Positions 34,986-43,045 of a stretch of DNA of 64,000 bases are shown here, piece by piece. Numbering within the stretch: the first letter of the stretch is position 1; each line of letters begins with the position of its first letter. The notes beneath the pieces were generated by a model. It saw only the letters and a program-made list of their open reading frames with translations, was not told the DNA's origin and searched no databases. Where the stretch lies: contig CAYRHB010000002.1 of the NCBI GenBank assembly GCA_964424035.1, positions 1-64,000 of the forward strand. The letters are read 5' to 3'. The position numbers and the translations under genes were made by a program. The stretch is from Leptolinea sp964424035 (lineage in GTDB: Bacteria > Chloroflexota > Anaerolineae > Anaerolineales > Anaerolineaceae).

Positions 34986-36002
34986 CTATCCTATCTTTAC
35001 CGGAACGCCATTCTGTTTGATGGACATATCGATTGCTTCCAAAACCCTGATAACATCCGCCCCGCCCTTGCCGTCTGTGACAGGGTGTTTGCCTTCTTCC
35101 ACACAATCAAGGAAATGCAGAACCTGGTTTTTCAATGGTTCACCGTAGGAAATTGTGGGAACGACGATGTCACCATCACGCAGGGAGAATTGATAATCCA
35201 CATAGTTGTTGGGCATTGATGACGCAGGAATGCCTTTTTTATATATGGTCACTTTCTCCTGAGAGACCATATCATTGAATACAACACGTTGTTCGCTTCC
35301 AATAACAACCAGTTCCCGAACTTTGTGCGGGTCAGCCCAACTGACGTGAATGTTCGCTTTTTTACCGTTTGGGTAATTAAGAACAATAAAGCCTGCATCA
35401 ACCCGGGTGCTGTGGAATGCGCTTCCCACCGCGCTGACCCACTCCGGTCTGTCACCCATAAAGTAATTAAAAATGGAAATGTCGTGCGGTGCAAGGTCCC
35501 ATATAGCGTTAACGTCATCGCGGATGGGACCCAGATTGGTACGCCGGGCATACATATAATACACGCTCCCAACCTGGCCTGAGTCAATGTACTTTTTTAC
35601 TTCCTGAACACCCGCATTAAAAAGGAAGGTGTGCCCGACCATCAATACTTGTTTTTTGGAATCAGCCAGTCTGGTCAGCTCGTCCGCATCTTTGGAAGAT
35701 GTCGTAATGGGTTTCTCAACCAGGATATGCTTGCCCGCTTCAAGAAGCCGGCTGGTGATGGCAAAATGACCGGAAGGATTAGTACACACAATAGCCGCGT
35801 CAAACTTGCATTCTTTTAATAACGTTTCCAGGTCGGTGAAGAATGGAGCGTTGGGATTTATCTTGGCAGCTTCTTCTTTCCGGTCTGGAGATTGATCACA
35901 AATACCCGCCAGATTGACGCCGGGTAATTGGGTCATCAATCGAACATAGTTTCTCCCCCAATAACCACATCCAATAACGGCAACTTCGATGATTTTATCC
36001 AT
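34986..36002 (-). CDS. Gfo/Idh/MocA-family sugar oxidoreductase (WlbA/WbpB-like)
   Basis: A 338-residue enzyme with the N-terminal Rossmann motif AVIGCGYWGRNY, then GHFAITSRLLEAGKHILVEKPITT with the catalytic EKP lysine, and the C-terminal beta sheet with GAIWDLAPHDIS-like stretch (NAIWDLAPHDISIFNYFMGD). WlbA/WbpB enzymes oxidise C3 of UDP-N-acetylglucosaminuronate. It is the first gene of the leftward operon with GGAGAT 4 bases before the ATG and a clear promoter upstream. The UDP-GlcNAc 6-dehydrogenase that would feed it is not in the window. Confidence 0.88.
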   Translation of the reverse strand: MDKIIEVAVIGCGYWGRNYVRLMTQLPGVNLAGICDQSPDRKEEAAKINPNAPFFTDLETLLKECKFDAAIVCTNPSGHFAITSRLLEAGKHILVEKPITTSSKDADELTRLADSKKQVLMVGHTFLFNAGVQEVKKYIDSGQVGSVYYMYARRTNLGPIRDDVNAIWDLAPHDISIFNYFMGDRPEWVSAVGSAFHSTRVDAGFIVLNYPNGKKANIHVSWADPHKVRELVVIGSEQRVVFNDMVSQEKVTIYKKGIPASSMPNNYVDYQFSLRDGDIVVPTISYGEPLKNQVLHFLDCVEEGKHPVTDGKGGADVIRVLEAIDMSIKQNGVPVKIG

Positions 36003-36053
36003 GGATCTCCTGTTTTAAGAATACCGTAGGATTTTAGTAATAATGCCAGATTG

Positions 36054-36082
36054 ATTATACAAGATTACTACGCTAAAATCAA
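36054..36082 (-). promoter_or_regulatory. Promoter of the seven-gene leftward exopolysaccharide operon
   Basis: Reading leftward: TTGATT (36082-36077), 17-base spacer, TATAAT (36059-36054). The start point would be near 36047, giving a leader of about 45 bases with GGAGAT before the ATG at 36002. No other good promoter was seen within the operon, whose gaps range from minus 38 to plus 35 bases. Confidence 0.75.
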
Positions 36083-36507
36083 ATGCGAGATAATGGAGAA
36101 AGTCAATTGAGAATTGCCACTTTTTTTCCGTAGATTTGTACCTGATTTTCAGGAAAAATGGCTCTTCCCGGTGTCTCTCCAGAAAAAATATTTCTATCCG
36201 CGAAAAAATTATACGTCCAATCCCCGGGTATCTCAGTAAATTAAGAATAAATTAAACATGTTTTGTACTGAGTTCCGTTTTCTTTCCTTTTAAGATATTG
36301 TGCGGTAACAATTATCATTCCGGACAACGAACAATGTTATACAATTTTGATACACAGAATTTTCACTATGCTTGAATAGTCTGAAATAATTCAATATGGG
36401 AAAGCACGGACATCGAATAAAAGCTGTACAATAACTTCAATAAAACCTGGGCAATAATGAATATGCCCGCTTGATCACGGAAAAGCCCTTTGGACATCAT
36501 TCGAAAG
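36083..36507. other. AT-rich intergenic region between divergent exopolysaccharide genes
   Basis: No gene was seen. It is visibly richer in A and T than its surroundings. It should contain the promoter of the rightward jelly-roll lipoprotein gene; no single element stood out. No operator-like palindrome was recognised. Confidence 0.45.
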
Positions 36508-37473
36508 ATGTTTAACCTGAATAAAACCACCCGATCATGTGTAAACTCAAACAGGGTACAAATTACTTTAACCACTTTCTTTTTACCCATCCTGCTCGTG
36601 ATGATACTATTGTCATTCAGCAGTTGCGTTTCACAGGACGTGATCGAACGCGCCTGTTACCAGACCCTTTCCGCCTCAACTCCTGTGTGCATGTGTAATG
36701 AGACGGTCAGCACACCAATTCCTCCGGAGTTTGTGATCACCGCAGAAGGAGATACCATTTCCACACCGACTGCTGAGGAGATGGTACCCGAACAGGCATT
36801 TCCACTTTCAGATGGAACATTGATCTTTAGTGCTGACTTTGAAACCGGCGATCTATCAACATTCGAAACGGATGATGCCGAATATTTCGGGAAGGGCTCG
36901 TTTTATGCCTGTGATGTCGTTTCGCAACCCGCCATTGGAAACCATTCCGCTGCGCTTACCATCGGTTCGGGTGATACAACGGCAGCCTATCTCTTTGTTT
37001 ACAAAGTTCCCGCCTCTCCCCTGGGCATTTATTCCGCCGATTTTTATATCCCCGGCAATATCCTTACCAGTGATTGGTGGAATGTCTGGCAATGGAAAAG
37101 TGAAGACAACAATTATGAGATGCCGGTTATCAGCCTTAATCTCATCAGTAGAGGTCCCACACTATTTGCCAACCTCTTCTATACTCCAGGCGGGTCAGCC
37201 GAAAACGAATCCGTCCAGATCATCCAGTCCGATCCCATCCCATTTCCGGCAGACCAGTGGGTGAACATAACCGGCCGCTATCTGGCCAGCAGTGACACGA
37301 GCGGATATGTCGAGATCTACCAGGATGGGACAAAGATTTTTGATATCAAAAATATCCAAACCCAATCCGGAGGCGCAAGAATATTATGGAGTGTCAACAG
37401 TTATGCCGACCGGATAGCACCAGATCCTGCAACCATATATGTGGATAATATCAAGATTTATGAAGCCCGTTAG
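36508..37473 (+). CDS. Secreted jelly-roll protein, probable lipoprotein
   Basis: About 321 residues from the ATG at 36508; an in-frame TTG at 36490 is also possible and neither has a good ribosome-binding site. A hydrophobic segment ends in SFSSC, an imperfect lipobox. A short Thr/Pro-rich region follows, then a ~215-residue concanavalin-like jelly roll running from FSADFETGDLSTF to ILWSVNSYADRI and YVDNIKIYEA. This domain matches the C-terminus of the protein at 12538-15051 almost throughout, with few gaps. Its place between the two halves of the exopolysaccharide locus suggests it binds or trims that polymer. No catalytic residue is assigned. Confidence 0.7.
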   Translation: MFNLNKTTRSCVNSNRVQITLTTFFLPILLVMILLSFSSCVSQDVIERACYQTLSASTPVCMCNETVSTPIPPEFVITAEGDTISTPTAEEMVPEQAFPLSDGTLIFSADFETGDLSTFETDDAEYFGKGSFYACDVVSQPAIGNHSAALTIGSGDTTAAYLFVYKVPASPLGIYSADFYIPGNILTSDWWNVWQWKSEDNNYEMPVISLNLISRGPTLFANLFYTPGGSAENESVQIIQSDPIPFPADQWVNITGRYLASSDTSGYVEIYQDGTKIFDIKNIQTQSGGARILWSVNSYADRIAPDPATIYVDNIKIYEAR

Positions 37474-37577
37474 GTTCCCTGTTTTATTGATCCCCCTTCA
37501 AAAAACGGGAAGTATTAATTTAGAGAAACCATGATTTCAGTTACCAAATCTGTTATTAACGGATCACAAACAATGTA

Positions 37578-37586
37578 TGGTAATAT
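37578..37586 (+). promoter_or_regulatory. Extended -10 directly upstream of the second priming transferase
   Basis: TG-G-TAATAT (37578-37586) ends six bases before the GTG at 37593, with no ribosome-binding site. No good -35 was seen. A leaderless transcript is likely. Confidence 0.5.
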
Positions 37587-37592
37587 TCAGCC

Positions 37593-38243
37593 GTGAAGAT
37601 CGATAGACGTAATTCCATATACGGGCTTCGCGATTATATTTTTAAACGAACAGCCGATCTCGGCTTAATTCTGATCGCACTACCGGTGCTTATCCCGCTT
37701 TTTACCATCATTGCCATCGCCATCAAACGCGATTCAAAAGGGGCGGTTTTTTTCAAACAGAAACGCGCCGGTATTGATTGCATCCCCTTCTATTGCTATA
37801 AATTCCGGACCATGCAGGCCAATGCCGATGAATCAATCCACAAGAAACACATCAAAGATTATATTTCCGGCAAGGTAGATATCAAAACGGATGTCAAGCT
37901 TTTAAACGACCGGCGGGTCACACGCGTCGGAAAATTTCTACGCAAGACAAGCCTGGACGAATTGCCCCAGCTGATCAATGTGGTAAAAGGCGAGATGAGC
38001 ATAGTCGGCCCGAGGCCGCTTCCCATGTATGAAGTGGAAGAATTCAGCCTCTGGCACAGTGAGCGATTTCTGGCCTTCCCCGGCCTGACAGGATACTGGC
38101 AGGTCAACGGAAGAGGCCGGGTGGCTTTCGACGACCAACTCCGTATGGACATCCGCTATATCCGGAACTGGTCAATCTGGTTGGATATCAAACTCATCTT
38201 TCAAACCATTCCGGCGGTAATCTTTGCCAAAGGCGCCGGATAA
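37593..38243 (+). CDS. Short sugar-1-phosphate transferase, second priming enzyme
   Basis: A 216-residue protein holding just the catalytic sugar transferase domain: one re-entrant or membrane helix (ADLGLILIALPVLIPLFTIIAIAI), CYKFRTM, SLDELPQLINVVKGEMSIVGPRP and FPGLTGYWQVNGRG. It corresponds to the C-terminal part of the 492-residue enzyme at 16709 without the membrane and Rossmann parts. It should start a repeat unit on undecaprenyl phosphate. Having two different priming enzymes suggests two repeat units or two products. Translation starts at GTG without a ribosome-binding site. Confidence 0.92.
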   Translation: MKIDRRNSIYGLRDYIFKRTADLGLILIALPVLIPLFTIIAIAIKRDSKGAVFFKQKRAGIDCIPFYCYKFRTMQANADESIHKKHIKDYISGKVDIKTDVKLLNDRRVTRVGKFLRKTSLDELPQLINVVKGEMSIVGPRPLPMYEVEEFSLWHSERFLAFPGLTGYWQVNGRGRVAFDDQLRMDIRYIRNWSIWLDIKLIFQTIPAVIFAKGAG

Positions 38244-38352
38244 ACAGGCTGAATTCTCTTTTCAACATCGACACACGTTATAATCCGGACGAAATTATCA
38301 ATCACCCGGTCCCGATTTATCGAATCCCAACCGGTTTCTTTTTCTAAATCAA

Positions 38353-39828
38353 ATGCCGAAATCCTCCCTGTCCATTTTCCTCAGTAATGTCCTTTCATCC
38401 GGTTTGGGGAAGGCGTCAACAGTCGTCTTCGGGATTCTGTGCATTCTTGTCTATGCCCGCTGGATGTCACCGGAGGATTACGGTGGATTTGTACTCCTGC
38501 AGGTTTTAATCGGCCTGGGGTTGTCCTTTGGCGAACTGGGGATGGATACTGTCGCGACCCGGTTTATCGCCAGTACCGAAGACCCGCAAGAGCAACGCAA
38601 GATTATTAATACCGGTATCCTCTTCAGGGCGGTCTGCATGATTTTGATCTGCGTGCTGATCTTTTTATTTCAGGATGGTATCTACCGGTTCATGGGAGGG
38701 AAAGTTCCCCAGCTTTTGCTCTTTTATCTACCGGTCTTCCTTTTTGTGGAAGGATTGCTTGAATACTATTCATACGTACTTCAGGGCCTGTTGAAGTTTA
38801 AAGCCCTGGCAGCCATCAATTTCACGTATGGCATCACAAGCTTTGTTCTTACCGTAATCCTGGTCATCCCGATGGATATGGGGGTCCTCGGTTTGGTCTG
38901 GGCACGGCTGGCGCCGAATATTCTGTGCCTTGTACTGTCCATCTTCGCCATTCAAACCGGGTTCCGGCTGGAGTTTGACCTGGACTGGTTTAAAAAATTG
39001 TTCAAATTTGGTATTCCACTGTATGGGAACAAACTGCTTGCATTTGCTTACAGCCGGGCTGATACATTGATCATCGGTTATTTCTTTGGTCCGGCAGAAA
39101 TTGCCATTTATGAATTCGCGCGCCGCATACCGGAAAGCATTGAAATGCTTTATACCTCCTTCGTGGATGTATTCTTCCCATACATCACAAACCTTTTTGC
39201 CAGCAAGGATTTCGAGAGAATATCCAACATGGTCAACCACGCGAACCGCCTGACCGGAGTTCTGGGAGGTGCAGCCGTTATCCTCGCAATCGGGTTTGGT
39301 CAATGGTTCTTTCGCCTGTTCTTCTCCTGGCAATACCTTTCCAGTGTTCCCATTTTCATTATCCTCATGATCGTCTTGATCTTCATCGCACTTGATTCCA
39401 ACCTGGGGTACACACTGGTTGCCATCGGCGAACCGGATAAACCGTTGTACATAAATATTGCCCGATTCGGGATTGTTCTGGGAAGTTATTTCCTATTGAT
39501 TCCCCGGTTCCAGATCATCGGGGCGGTGATATCATCCATGATCGGATTGATCATCGTAAACCCCGTGAATGTGTTCTTTCTGCGCCGAAAACAGATTGAC
39601 GCAAAAATCAGTGTTTACTTCAAATCACTGCTGATGCTTTCTCCCGGTCTGATACCGTATTACTTCTACGGAAGTAACATTCCCATTGCCCTGGCATATC
39701 TGGCGGTTTTCTTTGTAGGATGTTATTTTGCCGGGCTTCTACGGGTGGAAGATTTTCAGCTTTTCCGGAACGAAGCCGTCGAACTATTTTTCTGGTTCAA
39801 GAGAAAACTCACACATGCCCATTCCTGA
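38353..39828 (+). CDS. Polysaccharide flippase (Wzx/RfbX family)
   Basis: A 491-residue membrane protein with about 14 hydrophobic helices along its length. The N-terminus SIFLSNVLSSGLGKASTVVFGILCILVYARWMSPEDYGGFVLLQ is the typical Wzx/MOP opening with the YG motif. FGIPLYGNKLLAFAYSRADTLIIGYFFGPAEIAIYEFARRI marks the second half. It should move the lipid-linked repeat unit to the outer face, feeding the Wzy-like polymerase at 29669-31150. It overlaps the next gene by 14 bases. Confidence 0.92.
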   Translation: MPKSSLSIFLSNVLSSGLGKASTVVFGILCILVYARWMSPEDYGGFVLLQVLIGLGLSFGELGMDTVATRFIASTEDPQEQRKIINTGILFRAVCMILICVLIFLFQDGIYRFMGGKVPQLLLFYLPVFLFVEGLLEYYSYVLQGLLKFKALAAINFTYGITSFVLTVILVIPMDMGVLGLVWARLAPNILCLVLSIFAIQTGFRLEFDLDWFKKLFKFGIPLYGNKLLAFAYSRADTLIIGYFFGPAEIAIYEFARRIPESIEMLYTSFVDVFFPYITNLFASKDFERISNMVNHANRLTGVLGGAAVILAIGFGQWFFRLFFSWQYLSSVPIFIILMIVLIFIALDSNLGYTLVAIGEPDKPLYINIARFGIVLGSYFLLIPRFQIIGAVISSMIGLIIVNPVNVFFLRRKQIDAKISVYFKSLLMLSPGLIPYYFYGSNIPIALAYLAVFFVGCYFAGLLRVEDFQLFRNEAVELFFWFKRKLTHAHS

Positions 39829-40843
39829 TCTACGAAACAACTTCAATTCCTTCCTGGTTTCAAGCCGGTTATCCAGATTCGCCCGGCCTTTTGCTCCATA
39901 CCGGGGCCAGATATTGATGTTCCATCGGGTTGTTACGCCTGGCGGGAATACTCGGCTGCCGGAAAACCAGTTATATGAAGTCACCCCTGACACCCTGCGC
40001 GATGTGATCAAGTTTTACCGTCGCCTGGATTTTGATTTTGTCAGCATGGATGAAATGCTGCAACGGATTTCGGGAAAAAAGTCATCCAGGCGATTTGTTG
40101 CCCTGACAATTGATGACGGCTACACTGACACGCTAACCGACGCCATGCCGGTCCTGCAAGCAGAGAACATTCCCTTCTGTCTCTATATCACCACAGATTT
40201 CCCGGACCGGAAAGCTAAATTCTGGTGGGATATTCTGGAAGACATCCTTATCGGGCAGGATGTGGTGTCCTTTACGTTGGATGAAAAACCGTATGAAATT
40301 ATCTGCGGTACGCTGGATGAAAAGCGTGAAGGATTCCTGACAATCTGCTCACTGGTGATGAAAGCTTCATCCGGGATTTCTGCTGCCTGGCGCGCCGTAT
40401 TTGCTCCCTACCATATTGATTTTGCCGCCTACACGGAACGAATGGCCTTATCCTGGGATCAGATCCGTGAGATGAGCCGCGATCCCCTGGTAACCATCGG
40501 CGCGCATACATGTTCGCATCCACCTTTGGCGGGCTTGACGGAAGAGGAAGCCCGCGATGAGATGGGACACTCCCGGGAGATCATCCGGCAAAAAACGGGT
40601 GTGGATCCCATCCACTTCTCCTATCCATACGGATCAAAACTGGATGTGACCAACCGCGAAGCCAGGCTGGCGGCGGAACTGGGATTTCACTCCGCTGTTA
40701 CAACAGAGACCGGCAATGTATACAAGAATCACCGGAAGAAGACTCTCCTGCTTCCCCGTCTTAATGTCAACCGGGATACCTGGCAGCGCGACCTTACTCT
40801 GGCCGTTGATGGCTGCCTCCCGCAAACGCTAACCCGGGCATAA
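39815..40843 (+). CDS. Polysaccharide deacetylase family protein (third of three)
   Basis: The ATG at 39815 overlaps the flippase stop by 14 bases; a longer frame from 39728 is rejected. The ~342-residue product has the NodB-domain motifs: LMFHRV, LTIDDGYTDTL (catalytic/metal Asp pair), GAHTCSHPPL (metal His), and FSYPYGSK. It lacks an obvious signal peptide. This is the last gene before the scaffold gap, so more exopolysaccharide genes could lie beyond it. Confidence 0.88.
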   Translation: MPIPDLRNNFNSFLVSSRLSRFARPFAPYRGQILMFHRVVTPGGNTRLPENQLYEVTPDTLRDVIKFYRRLDFDFVSMDEMLQRISGKKSSRRFVALTIDDGYTDTLTDAMPVLQAENIPFCLYITTDFPDRKAKFWWDILEDILIGQDVVSFTLDEKPYEIICGTLDEKREGFLTICSLVMKASSGISAAWRAVFAPYHIDFAAYTERMALSWDQIREMSRDPLVTIGAHTCSHPPLAGLTEEEARDEMGHSREIIRQKTGVDPIHFSYPYGSKLDVTNREARLAAELGFHSAVTTETGNVYKNHRKKTLLLPRLNVNRDTWQRDLTLAVDGCLPQTLTRA

Positions 40844-40883
40844 GTTCCCAGCACTTCTATACCTTCCGGGGTCTACTATGGTT

Positions 40884-40893
40884 NNNNNNNNNN
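40884..40893. other. Scaffold gap (10 Ns)
   Basis: Ten Ns of unknown real length separate the exopolysaccharide locus from the arabinose transporter operon. Linkage of the two regions rests on scaffolding. Confidence 0.98.
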
Positions 40894-40942
40894 CATTCAC
40901 CTTCCGGTTCAGCTGACAGTAACCGCTGTTTTAAAGACGACA

Positions 40943-40971
40943 GGCAGCGGATACTCCCCCCGGCCGCTGCC
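40943..40971 (-). terminator. Possible terminator of the arabinose transporter operon
   Basis: GGCAGCGG (40943-40950) pairs with CCGCTGCC (40964-40971) about 30 bases past the stop of the last permease gene. Reading leftward it is followed by TGTCGTCTTT, a poor T tract. Confidence 0.5.
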
Positions 40972-41001
40972 CGATCTCCCCAAACAACCCAAATCTATCT
41001 T

Positions 41002-41988
41002 CTATGAGGACGATTTCCTGCCCATTTGCTGGAATACCATCTGGATTCCGATGAAGAACAGGGTGAGCACACCAACACCGATGCGCGTCCACCAGGAGCT
41101 CAATGTTCCGTTGAACTGCAGCACACTGACGATCGTGCCTTCGATCAGCACACCGAACAGGGTTCCAATCACATTACCCATACCACCGGTAAGTACCGTA
41201 CCGCCCATAACCACCGAGGCAATGGCGTCCATTTCCATGGAGTAGGCATATTGCCCGTAGCCGGAGAGAAGCGCCATACTGAAAACAATTCCAGCCAGCG
41301 AGGAACAAAATCCGCTGAAGGCGTAAACCATGATGCGGGTGCGTTCCACGGGAAGACCCATCAAGCGCGCGGATTGCTCGTTATTACCGATGGCATACAT
41401 GGTCCGTCCAAACCGGGTGTACTTGGCAATGTAGATGGCTATCAGGAACAGGGTAATTGCCACAACCGAATACAGGTACACATAGGTTTTACCCAGACCG
41501 GGGATCAGGACTTTCTGGAATGCCAGGGCTTTGTAGATCGGATCAGTGATCGTGATGGATGTAAGGCTGATGATGTAGGCCATACCACGGCAGAAGAACA
41601 TGCCCATGAGGGTTACGACAAACGCTTCCACTTTCAGCTTGTAAATGATGAAACCCTGAAAGGCTCCAAAAGCCACACCCATAAGGATCATCAATGGCAT
41701 GATAACAAACGGGCTGATCCCGGCGTTCAACAAGGCAGCCGTGGCCACAGTGGTCAACGCCAGCATACCCGCAACAGACAGATCGATACCGTTGGATATA
41801 ACAACAAACGTCATACCAATGGATAACAGCAAAAGGCTGGCATTATTGACAAACAGGTTGAAGAAAACCTGCGGTTTTTGCATGGCCGGGTAGATCTGCC
41901 CGCAGATGAAATAGCCGACAGAAAAGATGATGATGGTAAATAACAGGGGCCCGTTATTCAGGAGGAAGATCTTAGTTCGATTCCACAT
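41002..41988 (-). CDS. Sugar ABC transporter permease (YjfF-like)
   Basis: A 328-residue permease of the RbsC/YjfF type with about 9-10 membrane helices and the cytoplasmic EAFVVTLMGMFFCRGMAYI and MEMDAIASVVMGGTVLTGGMGNVIGT coupling stretches. It pairs with the neighbouring permease to form the channel of a four-gene importer. It overlaps that gene by 17 bases. YtfQRT-YjfF systems take up furanose sugars; the adjoining arabinose genes suggest L-arabinose(furanose). Confidence 0.9.
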   Translation of the reverse strand: MWNRTKIFLLNNGPLLFTIIIFSVGYFICGQIYPAMQKPQVFFNLFVNNASLLLLSIGMTFVVISNGIDLSVAGMLALTTVATAALLNAGISPFVIMPLMILMGVAFGAFQGFIIYKLKVEAFVVTLMGMFFCRGMAYIISLTSITITDPIYKALAFQKVLIPGLGKTYVYLYSVVAITLFLIAIYIAKYTRFGRTMYAIGNNEQSARLMGLPVERTRIMVYAFSGFCSSLAGIVFSMALLSGYGQYAYSMEMDAIASVVMGGTVLTGGMGNVIGTLFGVLIEGTIVSVLQFNGTLSSWWTRIGVGVLTLFFIGIQMVFQQMGRKSSS

Positions 41989-43045
41989 GGCTTCCCCCTT
42001 TCTGTCCGCTGAAACGAGAGAGCAGGTTTTTGAGCTGGTCAGAGTAAAGCAGGATCACGATCATCACGAGAACGGCTTTGGCTGCCAGCAACGCATTCGC
42101 CGGGATACCGATCGTGTACATGCTGAGAGTGAAGGTCCAGATGATCATGGCACCCAGGATACTGGAAGCCAATGAGAAACGCCCACCCGCCATCAACGTC
42201 CCGCCGATGACCACTGAGAGGATTGCGTCCAATTCATAAGCCAGGCCGATGTTGTTGGCATCGCAGCTGTGCACATACGAACTGAGGATCAGACCGGCGA
42301 TGGAACCGCAGAAACCACAGAAGGTATAGGCAAACAGTTTGACATTCTTTTCGGAGATGCCGCTGTAATGCGTGGATTTCGCATTAATTCCCACTGATTC
42401 GATGAACATCCCGATGGAGGTTTTCCGAACCAAAATCCAGCCGATCAGGAACACCAGTGCCACAATATAAATGGACACTGGAAGTCCCAGAATAAATCCG
42501 TTGCCGAACCAGAAATACGGTGTGTAGTAAATGGTCATGATCTGGCCATTGGTGATCAGTTGGGCAATCCCGCGCCCGGCCACCATCAGGATCAAAGTGG
42601 CGACCATGGGTTGGATGCGCACACGGGAAACGAGAAAACCGTTCCATAGGCCGCATAAAGTGCCGGCAGCAATATCCGCGAGAACGATCAAAGGAAGCGG
42701 TGTGTTCGTGGTATTCGCGGTAAGGATTTCCACATCGATCAGTTTGTCACCCAGAGCCGGGTTGATCAATACCGCACCCATGGCGGCGGATATGGCAACT
42801 ACCGCGCCCACCGACAGGTCAACGCCGCCTGTTGCAATGACCAGGGTCATACCTATGGCCACGATCGCCAGGGGAGCGCCGTCATTCAATACATCGATCA
42901 GATTGCCGTACAGATGGCCGTCAAGGATGCCAATTTTAAAGAAGCTGGGAGCATAGAACGCGTCAAAAACAAGGATGATCGCCAATGCAACCACCGGCCA
43001 AAATAGACGGCTGTGACGGAAGTTATTAAAAATTTTGTTAATCAT
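41972..43045 (-). CDS. Sugar ABC transporter permease (YtfT-like)
   Basis: A 357-residue RbsC-type permease. IGMTLVIATGGVDLSVGAVVAISAA, RIQPMVATLILMVAGRGIAQLI and YELDAILSVVIGGTLMAGGRFSLASS are family landmarks, the last being the loop that contacts the ATPase. About ten membrane helices. It overlaps the ATPase gene by four bases and the second permease gene by 17 bases, so the three are translated together. Confidence 0.9.
   Translation of the reverse strand: MINKIFNNFRHSRLFWPVVALAIILVFDAFYAPSFFKIGILDGHLYGNLIDVLNDGAPLAIVAIGMTLVIATGGVDLSVGAVVAISAAMGAVLINPALGDKLIDVEILTANTTNTPLPLIVLADIAAGTLCGLWNGFLVSRVRIQPMVATLILMVAGRGIAQLITNGQIMTIYYTPYFWFGNGFILGLPVSIYIVALVFLIGWILVRKTSIGMFIESVGINAKSTHYSGISEKNVKLFAYTFCGFCGSIAGLILSSYVHSCDANNIGLAYELDAILSVVIGGTLMAGGRFSLASSILGAMIIWTFTLSMYTIGIPANALLAAKAVLVMIVILLYSDQLKNLLSRFSGQKGGSHVESN

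Noticed and set aside
36366..36590. Leftward 74-codon frame over the start of the jelly-roll lipoprotein gene
   Set aside because: It overlaps a well supported gene and shows no family features.
41026..41826. Long rightward open frame opposite the permease gene
   Set aside because: It is antisense to a clear membrane permease and its translation is rich in His, Gly and Gln with no family features.
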